Assembly (NCBI RefSeq): GCF_000699445.3
Contig: NC_067197.1
Coordinates: 31,479,809-31,543,808, forward strand
Direction of reading: 5' to 3'
Source of the DNA: Schistosoma haematobium
Lineage: Eukaryota; Platyhelminthes; Trematoda; Strigeidida; Schistosomatidae
Length of the DNA: 64,000 nucleotides
This document shows, piece after piece, positions 1-11,264 of the stretch. The notes beneath the pieces are model-generated. The model made no database searches. It was given only the letters and a program-made list of their open reading frames with translations, and was not told the origin of the DNA. Each line of letters begins with the position of its first letter. Position 1 is the first letter of the stretch. Made by a program: the position numbers and the translations under genes.

Positions 1-246
1 ATAATTAAATGTTTTGATGATTACTAATACTTACTTAATACTTACTTTTATAATAATACTTACTTTAATACTTACTTTTATAGATCAGCTAATTCTGTAA
101 CTAAGAAGTGAAATGCTCTTCTCCATGTTAAAATATATATGAAATGAAACTGTGATTTTTTTCACACTAATTCAAATAGATTAAGAACTGTATATGTATA
201 TAGTAAACAAAGGATTAGAGAAAATAAACTGAGATACAATAAATGT

Positions 247-1354
247 ACTTACTTATGCCTGTTACTCCTCGTGAAGGAGCATAGGCCGCTCACCAGCATT
301 CTCCATCTAATCCTGTCATTGGCAATCTTTTACAGTTGTTACTCATCCTTTTCATATCTGATTCTATTGTCTGACGTAATATGTTCTTTGACCTTCCTCC
401 TTTCCGCTTCCCTTCAGGATACAAAGTTAGGGTTTACCTCGTGATGCAGTTTGATGGTTTGCGTAATGTATGTCCTATCAATTTCCATCGTCTTTTCCTA
501 ATTTCTTCTTCAGCTGAAAGCTTGTTTGTTCTCTGCCACGGAAGGCTGTTGCTGATGGTATCCGGTCAATGGATGTTGAGTATCTTGCATAGACAGCTGT
601 TTATAAATAATTGTACTGTCTTGATGATGGTTGTAGTAGTTTTCTATGTTTCAGCTTCGTACAGCAGAACTGCCTTGACGTTCGTATTGAAGATTCTCAC
701 TTTGATATTGGTTGAAAGTTGTTTTGAGTTTCATATGTTCTTCAATTGTAGGAATGCGGCCCTTGCTTTGCCAATCCTCGCCTTTACGTCAGCATCTGAT
801 CCTCCTTGTTCATTGATGACGCTACTCAGGTATGTGAAGGATTCTACATCTTCCACAGTTTCGCTATCAGGAGTGACTGAATTGGTGTTCTCCGTGTTGT
901 TTGAGAACCTCGGTTTTCCAATTGTGTATGTTGGGGCCTACTGATGCAGAGACTGCTGCTACACTGGCTGTCTTTATCTGCATTTGTTCATGTGTATGGG
1001 ATAGGAAGGCTAGGTCATCTGCGAAGTCCAAATCGTCTAATTGGTTCTGAGCTGTCCATTGTATTCCGTGTTTTCCCTCAGATGTCGAGGTCTTCATAAT
1101 TCAATCAACCACCAGAGGAAAGAGCAAGAGGGAGAGTAGACAGCCTTGTCTGACTCCGGTCCTTACTTGGAATGCATCTGTCAGCTGTCCTCCATGCACG
1201 ACTTTGTACTGTAGTCCATCGTATGAGTTCCGGATAATGTTGACAATCTTTTCAGGAACTCCATAGTGTCGAAGAAGTTTCCATAATGTTTCCCTATCTA
1301 CACTGTCAAACGCTTTTTCATAATCCATGAAGTTGATGTCCAGTGACCAGTTCC
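247..1354 (-). mobile_element. 5'-truncated RTE retrotransposon (3' part of RT and C-terminus), degenerate
   Basis: Read on the minus strand this matches the last third of the intact RTE ORF at 30221-33241. It runs from the reverse transcriptase motif around [10 protein letters not shown], through QGCLLS and FADD, to the C-terminal tail. The reading frame is broken. A TGG Trp codon after VVD has become TGA near 1098-1103, and a small deletion near 905 shifts the frame after VLK. The endonuclease and the first part of RT are missing, as is normal for 5' truncation during target-primed reverse transcription. The 3' end finishes in the same short AAGT/TAAG repeat as the intact copy. The flanks carry an 11-bp direct repeat, ACAATAAATGT, at 236-246 and 1355-1365, read as the target-site duplication. 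The open frame on the opposite strand (381-944) is antisense shadow. Confidence 0.92.
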
Positions 1355-1379
1355 ACAATAAATGTTGCCACAATAATTA

Positions 1380-2185
1380 AACAGGCTTACATCTTTTAGG
1401 TAAACAGATAAGTTAAGTATTCAATTAAATAAGAAAAAAAATACTTCTACAAAAATTCAATTACACTGATAATTCTTTCCATCTAAAATCATTAGAAAAT
1501 ACATACTGTTATAAAGAAGCTATTAGAAATTATTTATATAATGAAAGTTGATGAATCACAGAGAATCGTTTATTTATTTTTTATATATACAGATTCCTTT
1601 ATTTCTCCTTTTTAACAGTCATATAGTTCTAAGTTAATATTAGTCTACATATTACAATTATCATTCTTAATCTATGCAAAATAGCAACTAATAAACATTA
1701 GATTTATATTATAGTCAGGAAGTAAAATATGAGAATTATTATCTCATTTCTGTGAAATTTCTTGACAGTTTAAGAAGTGTATTTGTTTCTTCTTCTTCTT
1801 CTTCTTCTTCTGTTGTTGTTATTATTATTTTACTGATTCTGTTAAACTAGACAATCATATATCATCCTATAGATGTCGATTTGATTATTGAAAGTTATAA
1901 TTCTCATCAAGAAATCATAATCATTATTATCAGGGTTATTATAATACTTAATAATTTATTCTGGTGGTCTGTTGAGAATGGTTAAATTATCAATTCCCAT
2001 GAGAGAATAATTTTTTGAAAAAAAAACTTTTATCCCACATATGCGTATATATATGTTTTGAACATTTGTGTGATTAAGTTTTTGTTATTATTATTCATTT
2101 TGACTTGTATGCTTCATATCGAAGGTTAACTGGATGGAATATTCAACACTGAAGTGGCAAGTACATTTACATTAGTTTAAACCAT
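1380..2185. other. AT-rich intergenic stretch
   Basis: No coding segment or recognised repeat was seen. A short TTC run followed by TGT/TAT triplets lies near 1788-1830. Confidence 0.4.
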
Positions 2186-2189
2186 GAAC

Positions 2190-2508
2190 TGATCGTGCCT
2201 AGATCATCAATGAAAAGCCCGAAAGCAATGAACGGCCGTTTCATTTTAGGATAGGACACCTCAACAGTGCACATCATTGACTCATCCACTCCAGACAATA
2301 GATGAAGGTTACTTAATACTGTGGAACCAATAAAGGCTATATATGTACACCATTGGATATCAGGTAGATGGTCTAGACGTCAAGGATTCCTGAGTGAGGT
2401 CGAAGATCGTAGATTCTATTTTTGGCAAAATCATGAACACGCACCGCTGGAGAAACGTACAAAGGTGAAACGGTCATCCAGTGATTCCAGGTTTTCAGTG
2501 ATGGTTTA
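2190..2508. mobile_element. Degenerate family B hammerhead retroposon, inverted double-ribozyme form
   Basis: The left part (about 2212-2270) matches the minus-strand ribozyme of family B, with ACGGCCGTTTC and CTCAACAGTGCAC still readable. The right part (about 2443-2505) matches the plus-strand ribozyme end, with GAAACGGTCATCCAGTG and then the usual ..CCAGGTTTTC.. tail. The middle is a worn copy of the tRNA-like region, with GGTCTAGACG in the A-box position. The ribozyme cores are too mutated to be active. The inverted layout matches the better preserved copies at 16490 and 21607. Confidence 0.6.
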
Positions 2509-2509
2509 G

Positions 2510-2819
2510 TTAAGATAAGACTAAGATTCAAACTATGAAAACTCCTCAATCTCCATAAATCCTCGTAAACTAATATCTAAAATAGCTAGTTGTGTAGAAT
2601 GTAAATGTAAATTTTGAAATGAACTACCATATTTAGAGTAACTGAAATTCTTCATTTATTCATCAAAAGTAGCTGTGATAAATACTTACTGAAAACTAAA
2701 GAGAAAAGTGAATATGTGTTCACATAATGTGAGTTTGAAATTCATCATTAATAAGTTTTTCTACATCTATAAATGACTGTTTAATCAATACTGTCCAATG
2801 ATGGAAATTTTGTTTAAAC
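2510..2819. other. AT-rich intergenic stretch
   Basis: Nothing recognisable was seen between the degenerate retroposon and the foldback insertion. Confidence 0.4.
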
Positions 2820-2832
2820 AATCATATGTTTG

Positions 2833-3029
2833 ACATTAAAGAGGAAGAATGTATTTGTAAAATTTCAGCGAAAGAATTTGAAGTAAATCCAACGTTTCAC
2901 CTGGCAATCTGGTCTAAGCTTTTTCAAGGATTTACTTCAAATTCATTCGCTGAAATTTTACAAATACATTCATCCACTTTAATGTCTCACATAAACTCGG
3001 CGCCCAAATATTGTGAAACTATTCGTTGA
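2833..3029. mobile_element. Short foldback element with 13-bp direct repeats
   Basis: Two arms of about 59 bases (about 2832-2890 and 2933-2990) are inverted complements with only a few mismatches. They contain ATTTGTAAAATTTCAGCGAA and its complement. The loop is about 40 bases, and about 40 further bases follow the right arm. The unit lies between two copies of AATCATATGTTTG (2820-2832 and 3030-3042), which look like a target-site duplication. No transposase is encoded; the 67-codon frame here only reads through the hairpin. The family is not recognised. Confidence 0.6.
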
Positions 3030-3042
3030 AATCATATGTTTG

Positions 3043-3497
3043 GTTGTATAAATCGATTCACATAAACTTGACAAAATAATAAGTGACTTATTTTCAATTC
3101 AGTATATAACAAAAAAAACTATCAAGAATATAAAAAGATGAAAGAGTCTTTGTTAAAAATAAGTTCTTATAATTCATGCAAGTTAAAAAAAGAGTTACAA
3201 ATATCTTCAAACAATTCATTCATGGCCTATGAATTACAGATTTCCTTGATTAAATGCAATATTCATTGGTAAACCATGAATGAAGGTTTACTTTCGGTTG
3301 AGAATGTTAAGCAAGAGATATTTGCAATCCTAAAGGAACTGACGTTTAAAATTAAATTTGAATCAGTATCTCACAGTGACAGTCAGAAATGTCGCCAATG
3401 AGCTACTCGGTTCGAGGCATCTACTAACTACTTTTTACTAACTACTTAATGAGTGAACATATATGAGAATCTTTATTAAAGTATACTGTTTGAAGAT
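3043..3497. other. AT-rich intergenic stretch
   Basis: No gene or repeat was recognised. Confidence 0.4.
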
Positions 3498-3506
3498 CTA
3501 ATTATT

Positions 3507-3702
3507 ACTAGTATAGGTATTGTGGAGATTATCAAGTTTTTGATTGAGATCATGAATCGATTGATGTTAGACCATCACAATTGAAAACCTGGAAGCACTG
3601 GACGGCCGTTTCGTCCTATTGTGGGACTCAGCAGTGCGCATCCACGATCCCGCGAGCGGGATCCGAACCCCGGGCCTTCGGTCTCGCGCGCGAACGCTTA
3701 AC
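3507..3702 (-). mobile_element. Family B hammerhead retroposon, 5'-truncated
   Basis: On the minus strand the element begins inside the tRNA-like region. It then has a B-box-like GGTTCGGATCC, the GATCGTGGATGCGCACTG linker, the ribozyme, and the family end that pairs with GATTGAGATCATGAATCG. The ribozyme has both stem I strands (GCACTG/CAGTGC), GGACGAAAC and GGCCGTC. Three core bases are missing, so CTGAGGAGTCC reads CTGAGTCC, which should abolish cleavage. CTAATTATT occurs at 3498-3506 and again at 3703-3711, a likely target duplication. Truncation at the pol III box end with flanking repeats fits LINE-type retroposition. Confidence 0.75.
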
Positions 3703-4199
3703 CTAATTATTGTCGTAAGATAAAAATTTAAAGGAATGTTATTGATCATTAAGTTCATTGAAGTGAATGTTAAGCGAAAAAAATTACACTTTGGTTTCTA
3801 ATAAACAAAGTATTGAAACAGGATGTTTCACTTCATGAATTGAACATAATCACTTTACAGGTCATTTATATTGAGTGGATTAAGCTTCATATGAATGTAG
3901 GTAATACTTATATTTTTGGTGACCATACTGACATACAAAGTAGTTAACCTAGCTGAATGAAATACATTGGTCAACAGAAGATCATATTATTAGATGTGCC
4001 AAATAGTTTAATTATGTTAGATAATTTTTTTCAAGTACAAGACGAATGTAAATAACATTTTACTTCATTGCATTTTTCTTTGATATTGTATCGTTTAGGG
4101 TCATGAGCAATCAAAATCTATTCTACGAATAATTATATCAAAATATTTATATACCAAGCCAAAAAATGTTTTGAATATTATTAGTTCATATAAAACTGT

Positions 4200-4484
4200 G
4201 GTGAGACTATAATTTATGGATGACCTTTGAGAGACGGTAAAATGGCCTTGAGAATACTCACTTACTAGTGCTAATTGAGAGTTATAAACCTGTGCAAAGA
4301 ATAAGGATCATAGTTTACAGTTGATGGTTAGGATTAGGAATTAGATTTAAAGTTTTCATCAAGAACTGACATCATCTAAAATCTCAAAACGCTCTTTAAC
4401 CAAATGGATGAATGAATTTCACATCAAAATCCAAGAACTGTTATCTTATATTTGGTTGATTCATTCGTAAATTATAGTCTCGCC
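4200..4484 (-). mobile_element. MITE with about 25-bp terminal inverted repeats (complete copy)
   Basis: The left end reads GGTGAGACTATAATTTATGG, and the right end on the other strand reads GGCGAGACTATAATTTACGA. The internal sequence matches, in reverse orientation, the copies at 28731-29019 and 43291-43578, including the TATCTTATA..GGTT and TTTGGCTA-type blocks. All three are 285-289 bp, have no coding capacity, and behave as a non-autonomous DNA transposon family. The superfamily is uncertain. Ends starting GG would suit a Merlin-like element, a group known in schistosomes, but no consistent target duplication could be read. It sits in an intron, 26 bases past the donor site of the exon at 4512-5047. 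Confidence 0.85.
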
Positions 4485-4511
4485 ATTACAGTAATATTTA
4501 TTTTAACTCAC

Positions 4512-5047
4512 TTTATTATTGCTATCACAAGCGGAAAGTGAATCATGTACAAGACTAGCTGATGTAACTGTCATTATGTCGGAATTTGTTTGAGTACTTT
4601 GAGTTGAAACTCTATGTGTCATAATGTCTTTGACATTGTTGTTCATGTGATTTTTTGTAATGGAGGAATTATCGATAAAAGTTGGTGTTGTTGTAACGCT
4701 GTTAACAGTACTTGTAGTAGCTAATGGTTGTGAAGAGATTTCTTTTGGTAAATGATTATCATGTTCCATTAATAAATATCTATCAATCAAATTTTCATAA
4801 ATAACTGATTTATTTGATTTACTGAGATTGGATGGAGAGATTTCATGAACTGCTGCACCATCTGGTGGACATCTTGGTGACATGCATATATGTGGTCGAG
4901 AATTTTGTAAGAAATGAGATTTGTTGTAATTCTGTTCACCTGTTGATGCATTCATAAGATCCAATTGTTGCTTGATTCTACACTCTTTAGATTCTTCACG
5001 TAACTGTATTTTGATTGGTTGAGAAGTTATTAGTGTATCCTGTTTCA
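4512..5047 (-). CDS. Exon of a host gene of unknown function (Ser/Thr/Asn-rich protein)
   Basis: This is an open frame of 178 full codons plus a split first codon, bounded by good splice signals on the minus strand. The acceptor is ..TATAAATTTCAG just before 5047. The donor is AAA|GTGAGT at 4511-4510. The exon starts with TG, which completes a codon whose first A is supplied by the upstream exon ending at 6513; it ends in phase 0. The peptide is hydrophilic, rich in Ser, Thr and Asn, with HICMSPRCPPDGAAVHEI as its most distinctive block, and has no membrane segment. No known domain is recognised. The downstream exon must lie to the left or outside the window. The RTE fragment and family B elements found there are intronic if the gene continues that way. 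The phase match with the exon at 6513-6697 is the main reason to believe it. Confidence 0.65.
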
Positions 5048-6512
5048 CTGAAATTTATAAAGAGATAAGTTGTGGAAAATTAGCAGTCCTACTAATCATT
5101 TCATTTTTAATCTGTCTGAGTTTATTTATCGTTATACATAATGTTTTTAAATGTTTCCATTTATCATTTAAGTATACAGTTGAGTGAAAAATATTAGTTA
5201 TTAAGTTATAGCCGCTGTAGGACCCGAGACAAAAATGCATTAGCCAAATTGCCGACATCATATAACCACCCAGATATAAATTTGGCAAAATGAAAATCAT
5301 AGAAATTGAAATATTAGTGGCACCTATGATAATAAGGACGACTAAATATAGAGAAAATAGTTGATAAAGAAGAAAAGTATGGGAGAATATTACAATTCAT
5401 GACCATGAAAAGATGAAAAATGAATAAATTTTGACCGTGCAGTTCGATTTTAAGTCATATCATACAAATTTTTAACATCTAATTGAGTTTATAGCTTCAG
5501 CTTAACCAAGTAATCTGTATCTACTAACATGGCTCAGATAAACAGTTAGTAGAATCATGGATTGGTGATACAAAATGGTTTTGGTAACCCTAGGATTTAT
5601 CCAACCTTCTCTTATCCCAATCATCATTGGGCGTTGAAATAGATGATTGTGGAGCCTATGTAGTGAGATTCCTGGGAACCTTAGTGAAGATTCACGGTCA
5701 TAATGATCGATTTGTTATCTTAAACCAGTATCCTATTTACTTACATATTAAGTTACAAATATCTTCGTAAAACCGATTATATTAGTAGCTTAGTAAAAAG
5801 AAAACTAAAAAATACATGTAACTTATCAAGTATAGCTTCATGTACCAAAATTTGAGGGCTGGAAACATTATTCGGCTTCATGTAGTGACAAAAATGAAGA
5901 GGGGAACTGAACCTGGATCCTAATATTCACTTAATCATTAATCTACATGATCATTATCTGATCGTATTTTACGATTTTTCAGTTATGTCTGTTGTTTTGA
6001 TAAATGAACTAGAAAAATATATTGGCTAAATGTAGTAATTCTAATTTATAGGTTACATATTTTATCTTACGGCTAAGTTTTTATGTCAACTTGAATCGTA
6101 TCATTGAATTTAAATATTTTAATTGTATGTATTTTATGATTAACATCTATTTCTGCTCTATAGTTGCTATTTAGAGTAAATTGGCTACTAAAATTTATTT
6201 TTAAAGACTTTTATTGCATAAAATGACATTATACCTTATACTTCTCTTTCTGGAGATAAACCTATTTTGGTGACTGAAACTCGTTTAAGTTAGTGAAGTG
6301 ACAGTATGGCGTCATTCCTTTCAAAAGTGAAATTACACTGAATACAGATTTGTTGGTTACAAAAATTTATTACGCTCTCATATTTCTGAAGTATGCTTTC
6401 AACTTATCTAACGAAATCCATATCAATATTATAAAATGAATACTTGAATAATTACTAATCAATTAAGGGTAAATTCTATTTTTCAAGTATTTTATTATTT
6501 CCACTAACTTAC
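5048..6512 (-). other. Putative phase-1 intron between the two host exons
   Basis: The 1465-nt interval is bounded by GTAAGT (6512 downward) and TTTCAG (ending at 5048). It is AT-rich with no recognised mobile element. An 81-codon frame at 5055-5300 lies next to the acceptor but has no supporting splice signals and is treated as chance. Confidence 0.5.
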
Positions 6513-6697
6513 TTGTGCATTTTTTATCTTGTAAAGATGAAGAATTATAATTTGTCAAATTAGTATTGGTTTTATTATTATGACTGATAATTGGTTCCTT
6601 TTCAAGTAAAGTTGATGTGGATATTATCTTAGTATCAATATTATTGGGTATTTTTTGCTTGTCAGAAGGATAATTTGATAAAGAATCAGCTTTTATC
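6513..6697 (-). CDS. Exon of the same host gene (upstream neighbour of 4512-5047)
   Basis: The 185-nt exon on the minus strand follows a strong pyrimidine-rich acceptor (..TTTCTACTCATTTCACATAG, AG at 6699-6698). It ends at a consensus donor, CACAA|GTAAGTTA (GT at 6512-6511). It begins with the last base of a split codon and ends with the first, so joining to 5047 gives an in-frame ATG codon. The peptide is low-complexity, rich in Ser, Asn, Thr and Lys, like the next exon. The Leu/Ile-rich stretch upstream (6700-6750) that gives this frame an apparent signal peptide is the translated pyrimidine tract and should not be read as protein. Confidence 0.6.
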
Positions 6698-7466
6698 CTA
6701 TGTGAAATGAGTAGAAACAAAACAATAAATAAATATAGGCATAGAAACAAAAAATCTATGAATAAACTTAGCTTAAAATAGTAATTTTTCTGAATAACTG
6801 ACTACTGTTGAAAATATTTGTTTTCTGGAGACTATATAATCCAATTTCCTTCCACTGCTATACATGTCTTCGATGTGGTATCTGAAGTATATATATATAT
6901 AAGTTGAGTATTCCAATTTTAAGAGATTCATTTATATAGTTTTAAAGCACATCAATCTTTCGATTTGACCAATTTAGCAACCAAAAGGAACAGGTTGATA
7001 TCGATTCCCCCACCCCAAAAAATCATCATTTGTGTTTACTTTTTGTATTTTTTTCACATACTGAATTGAGTTTTTAGTTTTGTACAAGCATTAACTGATA
7101 GTTGATTAAAAAACTCGATACACTGAGATAATAATCAAAAACTTCAACATTACCACAGAAAATTATCATTTATTTTGATAGAATCCTTTGTAGAATTTTC
7201 TAGACAAAACGTTTAATGACAATTAAGTATAAAATGATGTTATTTTAGCGTATTCAATGACAAGACTAACTTAGATGTCATAAACAATAAAACTATGCTA
7301 ATGATAAATAGTTTGTGTTATCACAGTATTTTAAAGCTTCTTGTATTTGCTTAAAGACTTGGACATTATAGGTTTAATATCTGTACAGATTGTGTCTGTA
7401 AACGTTTTGAGAGTGACATGCTACAATTAAATGATCAGTCAGTCCTCCATGATTTTTAGTGATTCT

Positions 7467-7681
7467 CTAGCTAGGGTTTATCTGTGACCTATCTGTAAAA
7501 AATGCTCTTTTTGAACTGATTTCTTTTTCGAAATCGATGTTAAAAGTAACGGAATGAATATTGCTGAACTTATGTTCGTATTTCTCTTCATAATTGTTAC
7601 TGCTCTTAAGAACAGTAATTCTTTCTTGACGATCCAAACTTGATTTAATTCCTATTTCATTTGAAGTGATCAAAGACTGAG
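7467..7681 (-). CDS. Possible further upstream exon of the same gene
   Basis: A minus-strand open frame of about 70 codons begins right after an acceptor-like TTCTGCATTCTCAG (AG at 7683-7682). Its composition is protein-like and charged (RQERITVLKSSNNYEEKYEH). The next exon needs this one to end two bases into a codon. AG|GTCACA near 7490 or AA|GTTCAG near 7568 would do so, but neither donor is strong. Without a transcript this remains a candidate. Confidence 0.3.
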
Positions 7682-7689
7682 AATGCAGA

Positions 7690-9045
7690 ACTCGATATAA
7701 TATTCATTTCGAATTATACATAAGATGTTCCATGTTCATCTTTTTGATTAATTTCGAAGTTTGTAAAAATTAAGAGTCAAGGTTTTGTTACCAAATGTCA
7801 ATAATTATCCAGGTTAAGTAAACAACTTGATAACTATTGTACATAAATAATGAATAAATAGACAATATGAATTTAATTATTATTTGGCCATTATATACTG
7901 TGTCTATTTATTTTTTGTTACAACCATTACACCAAAAAATGGATTAAATCTAATAGATTAGATGGGATAATATTAGTCTATATGCTTATCAACCTACCCC
8001 AACCTGTCCATATTTCAAAAATGAGAAAATGTTGAAATTTCAAACATGAGCTTATTTTCTATCGATCATAGTTTAGACATTTAATTTAACAGAAGAACAA
8101 GTAACAATCTAACAATTGAGATTACCAAAACAGGCAGAGAGATACTTAAACAAGACTAGATTTGAATGATCGATCTTTATTACTTTTCTACCTCATATTA
8201 TTATTATTGAGCTTGCGTTAGATGGAGAAAGATGTTAATTGTTATTTTTTTATATAAATGAAGTATGAAACAAGATAGAAACTGAACAATGAATGTTGTA
8301 ATTTGAGTAGAAATTCAAGATTCAATTTATTTAGTTTACCAGACAGGGATATATATATATATGTATAATTGAACGGATTTTTTCTTAAGCATGTCTATAT
8401 GCTTTAAAACTATCTTTCTTCCCAATCAGTCAGTCTTGAATCGGTCACATAGTAAAATCATCTCAAAGCATAAAATTTTTAGAGAATATTTGATATTGGA
8501 TAATATATGCATATATATATACATTAAATAGAACTGTAATTTATCTACTGATTAATATGACAACTAAGAATAAATTAACCCTGAAGTTCCTTTTTTTCCT
8601 ATATTTTCTTAAATAATAAATTAGTAACATTAAATAAATAACCCCCTTTCATATTTTATAACTATGCTTTTATATAAAATTCATTGATGGGAGATAAGAA
8701 TTTATATACTTTAGATGAGTAATACCTACCTAAAATTTAATTATAGAGAAATATATTCTAATTAGATATGGGTATAATTCATATCTAAACTAATGAATAT
8801 TATAATGACGTTCTATATTCTTTCGTATAAAATGATGCAGGAAGGTATATATATATATATATTTATAAATAATTTATTGGTGATAAAAATAAGAATAATT
8901 TAATACAGTAATGATCGTCTTACAGTTTTAGTTAAGTATTATACATAAAATAAATATTCAATTCAATAAAACAATAAACGTTATTTATTTGAAATTGGTC
9001 ATTTTATATATTGGATGAAATCACTTCAAAGACTAAATGGTTAAG
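7690..9045. other. AT-rich stretch with short (AT)n runs
   Basis: Short dinucleotide AT runs occur near 8350, 8510 and 8843-8865. No coding segment or recognised transposon was seen. Confidence 0.4.
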
Positions 9046-9049
9046 CTTA

Positions 9050-9296
9050 ATCTGAGACGTGCGGCTGCTGGGCGGACATCGGATGTAGATGGCTCAGCAG
9101 GCCAATGGAGCACGGGTGTTAGACGTCTCAGGTGCCAGGTGGATATCGGGTGTTAGTGCCCTGGCAGGTCGACGGAGCTATGGAAGTCAGCGCGCCGGAG
9201 AACCAACATTTTGACTGAGAGCGTGGCACAGACTGCAGAGAAGTGGTACGGTGATCAGAACCACCGCAGGAACGAATGCTTTAAATGGGGGACGAG
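9050..9296 (+). mobile_element. 3' internal remnant of an LTR retrotransposon
   Basis: This block is far richer in GC than its surroundings and shows two similar stretches (GGCGGACATCGGATGTAGATGG and GGTGGATATCGGGTGTTAGTG), suggesting an internal duplication. It ends in a purine-rich AAATGGGGGACGAG immediately before an LTR start, the expected place of a polypurine tract. No open reading frame survives. I read it as the non-coding end of a Gypsy-like element whose gag-pol and 5' LTR are gone. Confidence 0.6.
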
Positions 9297-9599
9297 TGTG
9301 ATGTGGGTTATTTATATCCACACAAGTAGTATATAACGGTGGTCAGGTATAGAATGTATTTCAGTAAAACGTCGATGAGGGAAGAACGGGAACGGAAAGG
9401 AATTAGTATGAAAACGCATGAACAATGAAATCTGAGACAATAGATTGATGTTTGCAATAGAAACAGTCAAGTTTGATATGATGGATTAATATTTTGCAAA
9501 TTAACAATTTACTATATGGTTCTCAGATTTGATTGAGATGCTCTGTAATTTCGTGTCAAATACATTCGATTGTCCCCACCAGTGTTCTATTCTACTGAC
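9297..9599 (+). mobile_element. 3' LTR of the truncated LTR retrotransposon
   Basis: The LTR begins TGTGATGTGGGTTATTTATA directly after the polypurine-like tract and ends near TTCTACTGAC. The shared blocks AAGTAGTATATAAC, CTGAGACAATnGATTGAT, GGTTCTCAGATTT and CAAATACATTCnATTGT are also found in the shorter solo LTRs at 15153, 18927, 40744, 45504 and 51962. That places them in one LTR lineage with length variants. Confidence 0.65.
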
Positions 9600-9652
9600 T
9601 AAATAACATTTAAAAGAAAAGTTTACATAGTAATTCAACACTATTACCTATT

Positions 9653-9815
9653 ATGAAGTTCAAATAAAACGAGAATAAACATGGATGGAGAATAATATGA
9701 ATTCAATATATTTCATGGTTTCTTATCAATTGCTTACAATCAACTATGTATTAAAATTTTATATTGAAGTTATATTATTTGAATCCATGTTCGTTCTCGT
9801 TTTATTTAGATTCAT
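9653..9815. repeat. Hairpin-forming inverted repeat (foldback)
   Basis: Left arm 9653-9710 and right arm 9760-9815 are inverted complements with scattered mismatches. Both contain AAATAAAACGAGAA and an adjacent CATGGAT block. The loop is about 49 bases. No flanking duplication was recognised. It may be a MITE remnant. Confidence 0.6.
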
Positions 9816-10660
9816 AAAAGAAACTAATTGCATGAAATATTACGAAGCTATTTTTAAATAAAATATTTTAGGATTAAATATTATCTATTGTTAAAGAAAG
9901 ACTGTTTGTTAGTTCAAAATCTTTGGTTTTAGTGCAAATCTATCTATGATATTGTATATAAAGTTATGTGAATATCATTGTTCTGTTAGTTTGATTTACA
10001 TAATCACTATCAGTTAGGTTTGATAGTGTTTTAAGCTCTACTGATTAATGTTACAGTTTCTATCACAAGAGATAAAGAATTGATGAGTGTTACAAAGTTT
10101 CATTAATAACATTTCATTGGATAGACTAAAAAGATAAGGAACTTTAGTTTTGACACAATAAGCTTGTATCATACGCCAAGTTGATATAAGTTATTTTCTT
10201 GTTTATTTGAACGTTAATCGTTACTGCACTTGAACTGTTAGTGAATATGCCATATAAGTGAAAACATAATGTATGAATTGTTTTGTAAAATCAATAAGGT
10301 TTATAAGATTGTTAGCTTTCGTGTACGCTGTTGAAGTATCAGAGACATTATGGAAGAGTTAATAAGAATCTTTATGTGTCCAACAAATTTAATAATACAT
10401 TAACTTTTTAAAAAAAAGTCAAGTTCAAGCTTCCGATTTTATCTTATTGAGATAGGATTCAAAGATAACAACAAAGGATTAAAAGATTAGCATCCATTCA
10501 AAACTTAATTTACAGGACACAAAGTACATTATTTCACTACAGAGATTTTTATGATTTATTTAATTTCCAGTTGAAAGATGGTTGATAGGTATTACGAATT
10601 AATAGAGGTTAAACAAATAGACCGTTGAATAATGTCTTAGCGATTTATAGATTAAGGTCT
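9816..10660. other. AT-rich intergenic stretch
   Basis: Nothing recognisable was seen. Confidence 0.4.
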
Positions 10661-10669
10661 TAAGTTCCA

Positions 10670-10795
10670 TTTCTGATGACGAACATGAATACCTCTCCGT
10701 TGTGGAATCCAATACTAGAACGAAACAGTTGTATAGTGCTTACTGATTTCCAATCGCTATTTAACTAAGATCAATTCATGGTGTTAACTAAAAAT
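10670..10795 (+). mobile_element. Degenerate family B hammerhead retroposon, 3' part
   Basis: CCAATACTAGAACGAAACAG and the following TAGTGCTTnCTGATTTCCAAT block align with the ribozyme and 3' end of family B. The core reads TTGTGGA instead of CTGAGGA, so it cannot be active. The pol III part is unrecognisable. Confidence 0.5.
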
Positions 10796-10799
10796 CACT

Positions 10800-11260
10800 T
10801 CATATAAGTGCCATTTTAGAGTGTGTAGCAAAATGTCGAGTGCTCCGGTAATACATTGTTGTGAATACATCTGTCTGAGTGAAAACGTTCTATAGGAATC
10901 ATTCGTAGCATACTGTTTCAAATAATTCATGAATATAAATAAGTGACTATCTAATCAGCTTACATGTATGCATCTTATGAATTAACAGTATCATTAAATC
11001 CCATAAAGTTAACGAATTTCAAGCAAATATTGAAATAATTTACTACTCTGATAGCATGAAGTTGAAATATATGGATAATCTTTAAAATCACAAATATCTG
11101 AATACAAAAAATATCCTAAATAAATTAATTGACATATGGAAATAATTAAATTTTTTTAGACATATGTTCCCCAATGAACTAACAGGATTTTCTAACAGCT
11201 GTCAAGACATTATAATCATCTGAACTATTGTTCTATAAAGAGTAAATACTTTCATATTCA
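10800..11260. other. AT-rich intergenic stretch
   Basis: No gene or repeat was recognised. Confidence 0.4.
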
Positions 11261-11264
11261 TAAA

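Noticed and set aside
381..944. 187-codon open frame on the plus strand
   Set aside because: It is antisense to the RTE fragment at 247-1354. The same antisense frame recurs over the intact RTE (32497-33099) and in the copy at 55699.
6700..6750. Signal peptide at the start of the 95-codon minus frame
   Set aside because: The hydrophobic stretch is the translated pyrimidine tract and acceptor upstream of the exon at 6697.
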